The notes below the pieces were generated by a model that was not told where the DNA came from, made no database searches, and saw only the letters and a list, made by a program, of their open reading frames with translations. A program made the translations under genes and the position numbers. Source: Paenibacillus taihuensis (lineage in GTDB: Bacteria; Bacillota; Bacilli; Paenibacillales; Paenibacillaceae). From it: DNA of 64,000 nucleotides. Of this stretch, positions 45,315 through 54,167 are shown in pieces. Where the stretch lies: assembly GCF_003386535.1 (NCBI RefSeq), contig NZ_QTTN01000022.1, positions 1 through 64,000 on the forward strand. The letters run 5' to 3'. How positions within the stretch are numbered: the stretch's first letter is position 1; each line of letters starts with the position of its first letter.

Positions 45315-45347
45315 AAACCGCCGCGGGCATATCCCTGCGGTTTTTTT
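45315..45347 (+). terminator. Terminator after the receiver gene
   Basis: AAACCGC (45315-45321) pairs with GCGGTTT (45337-45343), with an inner GGG/CCC stem, followed by a run of T residues. Confidence 0.9.
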
Positions 45348-45409
45348 AATGGGAATGCAAGTGCTGACAAGTGGCGGCCGCTCATAGAGTCAATTAGGGG
45401 GTGGCGCTT

Positions 45410-47098
45410 ATGATTTGGCTCGGTCTTGGGTTCCTATGCTTTATGGCGCTGTGCGGTTTAACCCTCTTTCTAGCACGCAATGCGGAGCAGCAAATGAAAA
45501 GATCCTTACATCAATCGCTGCTTAATCACTCTGCTTATGTACGTTACATGCAGGATAAGCATGATCTGAATGGAATTGGCTTCCCGCAGCAGCTCACCAG
45601 GTATATGGGGGGCTTCTCAGCCTTCAGTATGTCGTTTTCGTCTATGGCGCTGATCGGCGGAGCTGTAATGCTGCTTGGACCAGCTGTAACAGCAGGCGGC
45701 CCGATTACAATCGGTTTCGGTTGGCCGCTGCTTGCACTTTTCGGCCTTGTAACGGCTTGCTCACTCGCTTCCTTCGCATCGACGACGCCAACGGCAGGAG
45801 GGAGCTACCATTGGGCGTTATCCGTAGGCGGCAGAAGAACCGGGCTATGGACCGGCTGGCTTCATCTGGCTGGCACGCTGATTATGCTCGTCACTACGAA
45901 TCTTTTGCTGGCGGATTGGATGTACACCTTAATGGTGCGATATTTAAGCTATGCTGGCGGCAATGAGCTGTTCTACGTGCTGCTGATCGCTATTTTCATA
46001 ACACAGGCGCTTCTAAATGCAAGAGGGGTACATGCGCTCGGGCGTATACTCGGTGGTAGCGCTCTGCTTCAACTGGTGCTTGTCGCTGCACTAATTGCCT
46101 TTCTAGCCTATCTTGTATGGCCAGGCATTTATCCCGTTCAGGTGCTCGCAGGTGCTCATAATGTATTCAGCACTCCGTTAGAGACGGGCGACCGATCGAT
46201 CCTACTCGGAATGCTGCTGCTCCAGAGACTATTTATTGGCGGTGAATTCGCTGCTCAGACAGCGGAGGAAACGAGGGATCCGCGCATAAATGTGCCGTGG
46301 TCGATGTTCTTCTCTACAGTTGCAATTGGCGTGCTCGGTTTCGTATTGTTTACGTTCCTGCTTATGCATTATCAGGTTGGAGGCATAGGGGGATATAATG
46401 CGTATCAAGTGATGACAGATTGGTTCGTGAACATGTGGGCGGAATGGGGCGCATTTCTGCAGTCGATCTTCTTAATCGCCATCGTGGCTTCTGGTTGGTT
46501 GAGCGGCTCAGCGGTCATGGCATCGGCATCCCGCAATTTGTTTGCGCTTGCTCGGGATGAGTCGGCCCCTTATGCAAAATGGCTCGCCAATATCTCGGTC
46601 GATTTCCGCGCGCCCGTGTATGCCATCATCGTGGCGTCCTCTGCTGCATGCTTGGCATCTCTCGTCATTAAGTCCGCTTCACTCAGCGTGACATCGCAGG
46701 CATTGCTTATCCAGCTGTCAGCGCTAATGATTAGCTTCATGCATGCTTCATATGTCTTGCCCATTGCGGCGCGACTATGGGGAGAATGGCGCAATCCACT
46801 AAAGGGCGGACGTACGAAGAGACATCGTGGACCTTGGAACATGGGTATATATGGTACCGTGATTGATATTACAGCGCTCTTCTGGCTGGCGACCAGCGCT
46901 GTGGTTGCTTTCTTTGAATTGCAACCATTCGTGCTGCTCTTTGCTTGCACAGTGCTGCTAGCTGGCGGTATCTGCATTGAGATGAGGCACCGTGCCATGG
47001 TCAAGAAGCTGCCAGTGAAGATTGTTGGCTCCACCAGATTCACGAGAAGGTCTATAGACGAATGTATCAGAATTGAAAGAAAATTCCCGCAACACTGA
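45410..47098 (+). CDS. APC-superfamily amino acid permease
   Basis: A 562-residue transporter with about twelve membrane helices. SPATAG-like sequence in GGPITIGFGWPLLALFG and TTPTAGGSYHWALSVGG near residue 125 is typical of the APC family (GABA/choline-type permeases). RLFIGGEFAAQTAEETRDPRINVP near residue 280 matches the conserved cytoplasmic loop. A membrane-proximal N-terminal segment (FLCFMALCGLTLFLA) makes it longer than usual. ATG 45410 lies eight bases after AGGGGG. The substrate is not determined. Confidence 0.87.
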   Translation: MIWLGLGFLCFMALCGLTLFLARNAEQQMKRSLHQSLLNHSAYVRYMQDKHDLNGIGFPQQLTRYMGGFSAFSMSFSSMALIGGAVMLLGPAVTAGGPITIGFGWPLLALFGLVTACSLASFASTTPTAGGSYHWALSVGGRRTGLWTGWLHLAGTLIMLVTTNLLLADWMYTLMVRYLSYAGGNELFYVLLIAIFITQALLNARGVHALGRILGGSALLQLVLVAALIAFLAYLVWPGIYPVQVLAGAHNVFSTPLETGDRSILLGMLLLQRLFIGGEFAAQTAEETRDPRINVPWSMFFSTVAIGVLGFVLFTFLLMHYQVGGIGGYNAYQVMTDWFVNMWAEWGAFLQSIFLIAIVASGWLSGSAVMASASRNLFALARDESAPYAKWLANISVDFRAPVYAIIVASSAACLASLVIKSASLSVTSQALLIQLSALMISFMHASYVLPIAARLWGEWRNPLKGGRTKRHRGPWNMGIYGTVIDITALFWLATSAVVAFFELQPFVLLFACTVLLAGGICIEMRHRAMVKKLPVKIVGSTRFTRRSIDECIRIERKFPQH

Positions 47099-47188
47099 AA
47101 ATAAAAGCTGAGGATCTTCAGGAAATATTTCCTCATTTCCTCGTTTTCATTTCCCGGGCAAGCGCACAAAGTAACAGAAAAAGATTCG

Positions 47189-47223
47189 TTTCGACATTAG
47201 TGAAATCGACGCAGTTGTCGAAA
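47189..47223 (+). repeat. Inverted repeat upstream of the MOSC gene
   Basis: TTTCGACA (47189-47196) and TGTCGAAA (47216-47223) are perfect eight-base arms 19 bp apart. They lie just upstream of the -35 of the MOSC-gene promoter, and no T run follows. A regulator-binding site is plausible. Confidence 0.5.
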
Positions 47224-47253
47224 TGAAGTGAATTCGGTTAATGCCATTAATCG

Positions 47254-47283
47254 TTGCCAATCCGTACGAATACAGCGTATAAT
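47254..47283 (+). promoter_or_regulatory. Promoter of the MOSC-phosphotransferase pair
   Basis: TTGCCA (47254-47259) and a perfect TATAAT (47278-47283) are 18 bp apart, 34 bp before the GTG start. Confidence 0.72.
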
Positions 47284-47317
47284 TCGCCTAAGGCTTGAGC
47301 GAATCGGAGGTAGGCAC

Positions 47318-47980
47318 GTGGAACTTGGAACGGTATTGTCAATAAATGTGGGAAAATTGCAAAAGATGCAGCATGGCTCTAAGGAAATAATAACCGGAAT
47401 CAACAAAGCGGCAGTTAGGAAATTTCCCATTGCATTGGCGCGGCTAGGGCTGGAAGGCGACGCCCAAGGCGATCTCGTCTTCCACGGTGGCGAGGACAAA
47501 GCTGTCTGTGTCTATTCCGCGGAACATTTCCCATTCTGGTCAGAAAGATGGCAGCGTCCTGTAGAAGCGGGAGCGTTCGGAGAGAACTTTACGGTATCGC
47601 AGCTTACTGAGGGAGATCTCTGCATCGGTGACATTCTGCGTGTGGGAGAAGCAATTGTTCAAGTTAGTCAACCTAGACAGCCATGTTACAAGCTCGGTAT
47701 GAAGCACGGACTCCCGCAGCTCGCGGTTGAGGTGCAGGAGACGGGCTATACGGGATTTTACTTGCGCGTATTGAAGGAAGGCAGCGTTCAAGAAGGAGAC
47801 AAGCTGCTGCTGCAAGAGCGCCATCCGGCTGGAATAACCGTTACTGAAGCGAATCGCGTCATGCATAAGGATAAAAAGGATCTCGCCGGTATCCGCAGCT
47901 TGCTTGCGGTTCCTGAGCTTGCAGTGAGCTGGCAGCAGCAGTTGAGCAAGAGGCAGGGGGCACTGCGCACCGATGGCTGA
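47318..47980 (+). CDS. MOSC-domain protein (YiiM-like)
   Basis: A 220-residue MOSC-domain protein, a fold that binds molybdenum cofactor. Visible landmarks are FHGGEDKAVCVYSAEHFPFW near residue 58, GAFGENFTV and QVSQPRQPCYKLGMKHG with the Cys expected to bind the cofactor near residue 125. The YiiM group reduces N-hydroxylated compounds, for example hydroxylaminopurine. GTG 47318 follows GGAGGT; a longer open frame lacks support. It overlaps the next gene by eight bases. Confidence 0.88.
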   Translation: MELGTVLSINVGKLQKMQHGSKEIITGINKAAVRKFPIALARLGLEGDAQGDLVFHGGEDKAVCVYSAEHFPFWSERWQRPVEAGAFGENFTVSQLTEGDLCIGDILRVGEAIVQVSQPRQPCYKLGMKHGLPQLAVEVQETGYTGFYLRVLKEGSVQEGDKLLLQERHPAGITVTEANRVMHKDKKDLAGIRSLLAVPELAVSWQQQLSKRQGALRTDG

Positions 47981-49001
47981 TCAACAGACAAAGGACGAAT
48001 TCGCCGTTTATCTGGAGGCTTATCCACTTGATGCGGGATGGCGTGCAGTGAGAGAAGAGAGCGGCATGAACAATACAACGCGAATGATTTACTCCGGCAG
48101 CGAGAAGTATGTGCTTCGCGTCTACGATAATCATCAGGATCAGGACATCGTGGCAATCGAGCATCATTTGCTTGCCCGGCTTCAGCAATCGGCGCTTTCC
48201 TTCGCGGTCCCTGTTCCTGTGCAGAACATCCACGGTGCTACGATCACAGTTGGTCCGAGCGGCAAGCTTGCCGCTATGTTCCGCTACATAAACGGTGTCC
48301 GGCCAACGGTTGATATGCCGGCGCATATTCGTGGGCTAGGGTTTGCGGCAGGCGAGCTGACTCGGGCATTTTCGGATCTGGCAGCGAGTGTGCCTCAACA
48401 GTTGAAACCACAGTATAAGCCGTACTATGAACTTAATGAAACATACGCGGAGATAAGCACAGAACGTCTTACAGAGCTGTGCAAGACCACCGAGAAGCTT
48501 GCTGGACAAGCCGATAAACTCGGTTATATCATCGAGCAGCTCGAGCAATTAACGGCATTAAGAAATCGAATCGCCGAGCTTCCGCATCAGTGGATTCATG
48601 GTGACATCGGCTTCACCAATGCACTTGCCGATAGTGAGCGCATAGTAGGCGTGCTTGATTTTGAATTTTGCACGATCGATGTGCGCGTCATGGAGCTTGC
48701 GGTTGTTCTGGCTGAGCTGCCAATCGATCAAGCCGATGAATCGTTAAGACGAATCTCGCTGTTCGCCCAAGGCTACGGCGAAGCGACACGCCTTACAGAG
48801 GCGGAGGTACAGTTGCTCCCATCGCTTATTAAGCTTCGGATGCTGGATATCTTTTTGCATTTTGCAGGAAGACTGCTTGCCGAAATCGACGGAGAAGACA
48901 TCTGGTATCGCCAAATCGACCGTGTATATTTCGTCTGCCAGTGGGTCGACCTTCATCACGATGCACTTCTAGCCGTCTTTAGACAAAATCTCGCACCATA
49001 A
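47973..49001 (+). CDS. Aminoglycoside-phosphotransferase-fold kinase (APH/ThrB2-like)
   Basis: A 342-residue kinase-like protein. The catalytic loop is WIHGDIGFTNAL near residue 206, with Asp acting as base and Asn binding metal, followed by GVLDFEF as the DFG counterpart near 226. SEKYVLRVYDN near residue 45 supplies the ATP-binding Lys or Arg. The closest families are homoserine kinase type II, choline-type kinases and APH enzymes, and no drug substrate can be inferred. It overlaps the MOSC gene. Confidence 0.82.
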   Translation: MADQQTKDEFAVYLEAYPLDAGWRAVREESGMNNTTRMIYSGSEKYVLRVYDNHQDQDIVAIEHHLLARLQQSALSFAVPVPVQNIHGATITVGPSGKLAAMFRYINGVRPTVDMPAHIRGLGFAAGELTRAFSDLAASVPQQLKPQYKPYYELNETYAEISTERLTELCKTTEKLAGQADKLGYIIEQLEQLTALRNRIAELPHQWIHGDIGFTNALADSERIVGVLDFEFCTIDVRVMELAVVLAELPIDQADESLRRISLFAQGYGEATRLTEAEVQLLPSLIKLRMLDIFLHFAGRLLAEIDGEDIWYRQIDRVYFVCQWVDLHHDALLAVFRQNLAP

Positions 49002-49153
49002 CGACAAACAAGACGAACCCAATAGATTCATTCTTCGCAAAGAAGCATGAGCGGCCCCGTTATTGTCATATAGATAACATTGCAGGCTGAAGATGGCTGC
49101 ACACATCACAACCTTCGCGGCATACGACCATGCTCGAGGCAGGAGGCACCCTT

Positions 49154-50071
49154 ATGAAAAGTACAGCGGAGCGTCTTGGATACGGCCCGAACGAGAGAGT
49201 GCTCATCATCAATGCGGACGATTTTGGCTTATGTCACTCGACCAACAAAGGAATTCAGCTGCTGCTCGAGAACCGCGTCGTCTCGTCGGCATCCCTTATG
49301 ATGCCTTGCGGCTGGGCACGCGAAGCGGCACTATGGTGTGCCAGACATTCGCAGCTGGATGTCGGCGTGCATCTCGCGACGACAAGCGAATGGGATCTGA
49401 TGAAATGGGGACCGGTTTATCGCGGCGGCTCAACGCAGTCGCTTGTGACGAGCGAAGGATATTTTCACAAGGATGTCAAGACGTTTGAGCGCAGAGCGGA
49501 TGGCCAGCAGGTGAAGCAGGAGATGATCGCCCAGATCGAGATGGCGCTTCAGCTTGGCGTTAACGTTTCGCACGCGGACAATCATATGGGGAGCCTGTAT
49601 GGACTTCAGACAGGCCGAGATTTCTTGAAGGATGTGTTCGATGTCTGCGCGGGTTTCGGGCTGCCGTTCCGGCTGCCGCGTTTCTTGCTGCTCGAGTCAG
49701 GTGATCCAGCGCCGCCGGAGCTTGCTGCACAGGCATTAAAGTTTGCGGAAGAAGCCGATAAGAGAGGAGTCGTCGTACTTGATTATTTGGTCGCGCTGCC
49801 TTTTCACACGCCTACTCCGAATGAGACTTATGCCCAGTTCAAAGCTCAGATGATCTCGCTCATACAGCGCTTGAGACCTGGCGTTACCGAGCTGTTCATT
49901 CACCCGTCACTTGTAACGGATGAACTGTCGGCATTCCATTCGGAGCCGCTTCGGCGAGGGATGGAGATGGAGATTTTTCGTGATCCTGAGGTGCTGGAAG
50001 CGATGCGCGCCGAGAATATTATCCGGATTGGATGGCGGGACCTGCGGCATTATCAGCGGAGAAAAGGATAG
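49154..50071 (+). CDS. YdjC/ChbG-family carbohydrate deacetylase
   Basis: A 305-residue metal-dependent deacetylase of the YdjC family, which removes acetyl groups from chito-oligosaccharides. The metal site shows as LIINADDFGLCHSTNKG near residue 20, DVGVHLATTSEWD with a His near 77 and VSHADNHMGSLYGL near 140. The acid-base region is ELFIHPSLVTDEL. The sugar substrate is likely but unproven, because no chitobiose operon is present. ATG 49154 follows GCAGGAGG. The next 240 bp to the oxidoreductase operon hold no gene that I can see. Confidence 0.87.
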   Translation: MKSTAERLGYGPNERVLIINADDFGLCHSTNKGIQLLLENRVVSSASLMMPCGWAREAALWCARHSQLDVGVHLATTSEWDLMKWGPVYRGGSTQSLVTSEGYFHKDVKTFERRADGQQVKQEMIAQIEMALQLGVNVSHADNHMGSLYGLQTGRDFLKDVFDVCAGFGLPFRLPRFLLLESGDPAPPELAAQALKFAEEADKRGVVVLDYLVALPFHTPTPNETYAQFKAQMISLIQRLRPGVTELFIHPSLVTDELSAFHSEPLRRGMEMEIFRDPEVLEAMRAENIIRIGWRDLRHYQRRKG

Positions 50072-50240
50072 CCGGGAGCTGTTAATCGGTTGTCCTTCGC
50101 TGGTGGGCGGGCGTCCTGTGCCATCCTTGTTTATGTAAACCGGACAAGCTGTACTATGACAGGTAAGAGCCCGATTTTGCTGTAATAGTCGTTTCTAAGT
50201 GCTGTTTTGTAAAGAAACGCTATTCGGCATTTACAACTAA

Positions 50241-50249
50241 TGGTATACT
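50241..50249 (+). promoter_or_regulatory. Extended -10 promoter of the 2-oxoacid oxidoreductase operon
   Basis: TGGTATACT is a TGn-extended -10 element 65 bp before the first gene. An inverted repeat, TTGTAAA (50207-50213) with TTTACAA (50230-50236), lies just upstream. Confidence 0.55.
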
Positions 50250-50274
50250 GATAGTTGTGAATTTAATAATTATT

Positions 50275-50298
50275 CAGTCAATTTAGCAGTCAATTCAG
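50275..50298 (+). repeat. Tandem 12-bp direct repeat in the oxidoreductase leader
   Basis: CAGTCAATTTAG is followed at once by CAGTCAATTCAG, ending just before the ribosome binding site of the gamma-delta gene. The origin may be slippage; a regulator site is also possible. Confidence 0.7.
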
Positions 50299-50313
50299 AG
50301 GGGAGTGGAGCGA

Positions 50314-51327
50314 ATGTCGGTACTTCCAAAGCAGAATGACTTGGGATTTTTCGAAATTAGACTGGAATCGATCGGCGGATTGGGCGCGAACTTGGCTGGC
50401 AAAATGTTGGCTGAAGCTGGCGTAGTTGGAAGCGGATTCAATGGTGTGAGCTTTTCCTCTTATGGTTCGGAGAAGAAAGGCTCGCCGGTTAAGGCACATA
50501 TTCGGTTCTGCGATTTGGACACGAATATACGTGATACGACACCGGTCGAGCGGCCGCATATAGTTGGCGTTTTTCACGAGAACCTTTCCAAAACAGTCAA
50601 TGTCATCAGCGGAATCTACGAGGATAGCGTTGTACTGGTCAACTCTACGAAATTACCTGAACAGCTGAAAGAGAAGATGAATTTGTCCGCTGGTACACTT
50701 GCCGTAGTCGATGCTACAGGCATATCGCTCGAGGAGAACAATCGAGTGAACATGGCGATGCTGGGCGGCCTGTTCCGTCTCTGCAGCTTCCTGGATTTCG
50801 AGCATATGAAAGGAATCATCCGCAAGTCGCTTGAGAAGAAGTACCCGCAGGCGGTTGAGCCGGCACTGCGTACGTTCCAGCGCGGCTATGACGAGGTGAA
50901 GTTCCAGACATTTGCGCTTCCGGAAGGGGCACAGATGCCGGAGCCGAAACGTTGGGACATTCCGACGCTCGGTTACGAGACGCAGCCGATTGGCGGCATG
51001 ATCATCAATCCCGGCAACAGCGTGCTGAAGGATCTCAGCATCTCGCGCCAAGGGATGATGCCTCATTTTGACGATGACAAATGTATTCACTGCGCTGCAT
51101 GCGATACCGCGTGCCCGGATTTCTGCTTCGTATGGGAGGAGCAGCCGGATAAGAAGGGACGTCCGCAGATGTTCCTGCAGGGAATCGATTACCAATATTG
51201 CAAAGGCTGTTTGAAATGCGTTGTTGCCTGTCCGACTGAAGCGCTCTCCTCGGAGCGGGAGACGGACGGTTATGGAGAAGAGCATCGTGTACCGCACAGA
51301 TTTGTTTGGGCAACAGGTACTGATTAA
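50314..51327 (+). CDS. 2-oxoacid:acceptor oxidoreductase, fused gamma and ferredoxin (delta) subunits
   Basis: A 337-residue subunit. Residues 1-200 form the gamma domain that binds CoA and contacts the catalytic subunit (EIRLESIGGLGANLAGKML near residue 16). The C-terminus is a two-cluster ferredoxin: CIHCAACDTACPDFC near residue 258 and CKGCLKCVVACPTEA near 298, binding two [4Fe-4S] clusters. Together with the next gene it forms a complete pyruvate or 2-ketoacid:ferredoxin oxidoreductase. The ATG follows GGGGAGTGGAG. A perfect hairpin overlaps its last codons. Confidence 0.92.
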   Translation: MSVLPKQNDLGFFEIRLESIGGLGANLAGKMLAEAGVVGSGFNGVSFSSYGSEKKGSPVKAHIRFCDLDTNIRDTTPVERPHIVGVFHENLSKTVNVISGIYEDSVVLVNSTKLPEQLKEKMNLSAGTLAVVDATGISLEENNRVNMAMLGGLFRLCSFLDFEHMKGIIRKSLEKKYPQAVEPALRTFQRGYDEVKFQTFALPEGAQMPEPKRWDIPTLGYETQPIGGMIINPGNSVLKDLSISRQGMMPHFDDDKCIHCAACDTACPDFCFVWEEQPDKKGRPQMFLQGIDYQYCKGCLKCVVACPTEALSSERETDGYGEEHRVPHRFVWATGTD

Positions 51328-51352
51328 GGCCCAAGGGGCTTAATCAGTACCT
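51315..51352 (+). promoter_or_regulatory. Intercistronic hairpin across the gamma-delta stop codon
   Basis: Fourteen perfect pairs (51315-51328 with 51339-51352), extended by CCC/GGG, form a strong stem that includes the TAA stop. No T run follows. An mRNA-stabilising or processing element, or partial terminator, is more likely than full termination. Confidence 0.72.
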
Positions 51353-51413
51353 GGCAGAAGCGAATTAACGTCGACTAACTTTCAACTTGTTCGAAAGAGA
51401 GGAGCGGGAAGCT

Positions 51414-53720
51414 GTGGCCATCGAGATTAACAAAGAAGTGAGTCAAGGTACTGTGGAGCAGCGCATGGTGTACGAGTCAGGCAATGAAATGGCAGCGTAT
51501 GCCGCGCACCAAATCAATTATCATGTGATGGGCTATTTTCCGATCTCGCCTTCAACGGAGGTCGCGCAATTTCTAGATTTAATGAAAGCGAACGGTCAGC
51601 ATGACATTAAGCTGATCCCGGCGGACGGCGAGCATGGTTCGGCGGGTATTTGTTACGGTGCATCCGCTGCGGGCGGACGCGTATTCAACGCGACTAGCTC
51701 GAACGGTTATCTGTATATGCTGGAGCAAATGCCGGTACAGTCGGGTACTCGGTTCCCGATGGTTATGAACCTGGTATGCCGTTCGGTTTCGGGGCCGCTT
51801 GATATTCATGGCGACCACTCCGATTTGTACTATGCGCTGAATACGGGCTGGCCGATTCTAATGTGCCGCGACCCGCAAGCGGTGTATGACATGAACATTA
51901 TGGCGATTAAGCTGGCGGAAGATCCGGAGGTTAGACTTCCGGTGCTCGTTGCATCCGACGGCTATTTCACGTCCCATCAGAAGCGCCGCGTGCAGACATT
52001 TGCACATCGTGCCGACGTTCATGCTTTTGTTGGCGAACACTCGCCGGAAGGCTTCAAGCATGTGCTTGACCGCAACAATCCGGTTACGGTCGGTCCTTAC
52101 ATGAACGAGCCGGATTATATCAATAACTGCTATCAGCAGTCCCAGGCGATGTACAGAGCGGGCAAAGTGTTCGATCGCATCCGCCAAGAATACGCGGCGC
52201 TGACAGGCCGCGATTATCCGATACTTGATCTGTACCGGATGGATGACGCCGAAGTGGCCGTATTCCTCATGAACTCATCATCGGAAATTATTAAGGATGT
52301 TGTCGATCAGCTGCGCGCCAAAGGCATTAAGGCAGGCTCGATCGCACCGAACATCATTCGTCCGTTCCCGGCGGCAGAGATTGCCGAAGCGCTTCGCGGC
52401 GTGAAGGCTGTCACGATCGGCGATCGTGCGGATTCCTACGGCGGCCACGGCGGCAATATGACGAACGAGATCAAGGCAGCGCTGTTCACGGCTGATGTGA
52501 AAGATACGCTTGTCATCAGCCGGATCTACGGTCTCGGCGGCAAAGACTTCTACGCGGAAGACGGCCACCATCTGTTCGAGCTGGCGATCGAAGCGGCAGC
52601 GTCTGGCAAAGTTGCAGTTCCATTCGATTACTGGGGTCACACGCCAGGCGATCCGGACAAAGCGCCGAAGCGCGTGCTTGAACCGCTTGCTTATGAGGAC
52701 TTGAAGACAGGTCTGATCACGGTTGACCGCGATGAGGCAACAGGCAAGCTGAAGGTCAAAGTGCCTCCAGTCCGCCAGTTGACGAAGAAGCCGAAGCGGC
52801 TTGCTCCAGGCCATGGCGCATGTCCGGGCTGCGGTATTTTCTCCGGTCTCGAGCTGTTCTTCAAAGGCATCGAAGGCGATATCGTCGCGCTCTATCAAAC
52901 GGGCTGCGCGATGGTTGTTACAACGGGCTTCCCGTACTCCTCGCACAAAGCGACATATATTCATAACCTGTTCCAGAACGGTGCGGCAACGCTGTCGGGC
53001 GTTGTGGAAATGTTCTGGGAGCGCAAGCGCCGCGGCGAGCTGGATCAATACGACTTGAAGGATGACTTCACGTTCGTCATGATCACAGGCGACGGCGGTA
53101 TGGATATCGGTATGGGCCCTGCAATCGGAAGCGCGCTTCGCAATCATAAGATGATTATCCTCGAGTACGATAACGAGGGCTATATGAATACAGGTGCGCA
53201 GCTGTCTTACTCGACGCCGCTTGGCCACCGTACGTCGACATCGAACGTCGGCAAGCATCAAGGCGGCAAGCTGTTCCACCACAAAGACACTGCGCAAATT
53301 ATGGCTGCGACGAACATTCCGTACGTCTTCACAGGCTCGGAATCGCTGCCGCAGGACTTGCTGCGCAAAGCGGCGAAGGCGCAGTATTATGCGCAGAACG
53401 TCGGCCTTGTGTACGGTAAAATCCTTATCACATGTCCGCTCAACTGGTTGTCTGAAGAGAAGATCGGCCAAGAGCTCATCGACGAGGCCGTGAACTCCTG
53501 CTTCTTCCCGCTCTACGAGGTGGAAGAAGGCGTGACGACGATCACGTACAATCCGGAAGACAAGGGCAAGCGCATTCCGCTCGGCGACTGGCTGAAGAAC
53601 ATGGGCAAGACGAAGCATATGACACGCCCAGAGTACGCGCCAGCGCTGAAGTCGTTCGAGGACGAGGTTGAGCGCCGCTGGCAGCGCTTGAAAGCGAAAC
53701 ACGAGAACGAGTATCTATAA
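51414..53720 (+). CDS. 2-oxoacid:acceptor oxidoreductase, fused alpha and beta subunits
   Basis: A 768-residue catalytic subunit that decarboxylates a 2-oxoacid with thiamine pyrophosphate. The alpha part has MGYFPISPSTEVAQ near residue 39 and GEHGSAG. The beta part starts with GHGACPGCGIFSGLE near 465 and has the TPP motif GDGGMDIGMGPAIG near 561 with EYDNEGYMNTGAQLS. The substrate (pyruvate or branched 2-oxoacids) cannot be told by eye. GTG 51414 is preferred, because GAGAGGAGCGGG precedes it. The organism also has PDH, so this may run anaerobically or in reverse. Confidence 0.92.
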   Translation: MAIEINKEVSQGTVEQRMVYESGNEMAAYAAHQINYHVMGYFPISPSTEVAQFLDLMKANGQHDIKLIPADGEHGSAGICYGASAAGGRVFNATSSNGYLYMLEQMPVQSGTRFPMVMNLVCRSVSGPLDIHGDHSDLYYALNTGWPILMCRDPQAVYDMNIMAIKLAEDPEVRLPVLVASDGYFTSHQKRRVQTFAHRADVHAFVGEHSPEGFKHVLDRNNPVTVGPYMNEPDYINNCYQQSQAMYRAGKVFDRIRQEYAALTGRDYPILDLYRMDDAEVAVFLMNSSSEIIKDVVDQLRAKGIKAGSIAPNIIRPFPAAEIAEALRGVKAVTIGDRADSYGGHGGNMTNEIKAALFTADVKDTLVISRIYGLGGKDFYAEDGHHLFELAIEAAASGKVAVPFDYWGHTPGDPDKAPKRVLEPLAYEDLKTGLITVDRDEATGKLKVKVPPVRQLTKKPKRLAPGHGACPGCGIFSGLELFFKGIEGDIVALYQTGCAMVVTTGFPYSSHKATYIHNLFQNGAATLSGVVEMFWERKRRGELDQYDLKDDFTFVMITGDGGMDIGMGPAIGSALRNHKMIILEYDNEGYMNTGAQLSYSTPLGHRTSTSNVGKHQGGKLFHHKDTAQIMAATNIPYVFTGSESLPQDLLRKAAKAQYYAQNVGLVYGKILITCPLNWLSEEKIGQELIDEAVNSCFFPLYEVEEGVTTITYNPEDKGKRIPLGDWLKNMGKTKHMTRPEYAPALKSFEDEVERRWQRLKAKHENEYL

Positions 53721-53760
53721 GCTGTAAGTTTTTCAGATGACTAGGGACGGTAAGACGGAG

Positions 53761-53799
53761 CAAGGCGCGGCGGCGAACAGGCGTCCGCGCCTTGTTTTG
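53761..53799 (+). terminator. Terminator of the oxidoreductase operon
   Basis: CAAGGCGCGG (53761-53770) pairs perfectly with CCGCGCCTTG (53785-53794), followed by TTTTGTT. Confidence 0.92.
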
Positions 53800-53847
53800 T
53801 TAAGCGATACGTAGAATGGGTTTGAAGCGAGGAGAGTTGCGAATCAA

Positions 53848-54135
53848 ATGGCTATCGTGCTGAGACATCGGGGAACTGGTGAAATTGCATGCGGTATGCT
53901 TCAGAATGTGTATCATTTTGCATATTATGGCGCGCTCTGGTGGGAAGATATGGAGACGGCAGAGCAGCTGTATGAAGAAGCGCTTGCAGGTGCCGGCTAT
54001 GAGCCGGATTCGGGCTGGGATTTGCTCGAGGTGAAAGAAGAGCGCCTGAAAGTATTCAATGTGAAGCTGAACAACGATGCAAGGCGTAAGCTGGTGCTTC
54101 AGAATGATGGGAGCCTCACGCTGATTAAACCTTAA
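53848..54135 (+). CDS. Hypothetical protein, 95 residues
   Basis: I do not recognise this family. The product is a small soluble protein, with GMLQNVYHFAYYGALWWED near residue 17 rich in aromatic residues and a C-terminal strand region (RRKLVLQNDGSLTLI). GGAGAG lies upstream of the ATG. It follows the oxidoreductase terminator and is 32 bp from another unknown gene, so the two may form an operon. No metal-binding or catalytic motif is evident. Confidence 0.68.
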   Translation: MAIVLRHRGTGEIACGMLQNVYHFAYYGALWWEDMETAEQLYEEALAGAGYEPDSGWDLLEVKEERLKVFNVKLNNDARRKLVLQNDGSLTLIKP

Positions 54136-54167
54136 ATTGGAGCGCTAGAAGAGGGTGGTGCACCTGC

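Noticed and set aside
47120-47133. Palindrome AGGAAATATTTCCT after the permease gene
   Set aside because: It is short, has no T run and no neighbouring regulator, so no role can be supported.
50255-50280. Rex-type redox operator before the oxidoreductase operon
   Set aside because: TTGTGAA is present, but the second half-site and spacing of the Rex box are absent.
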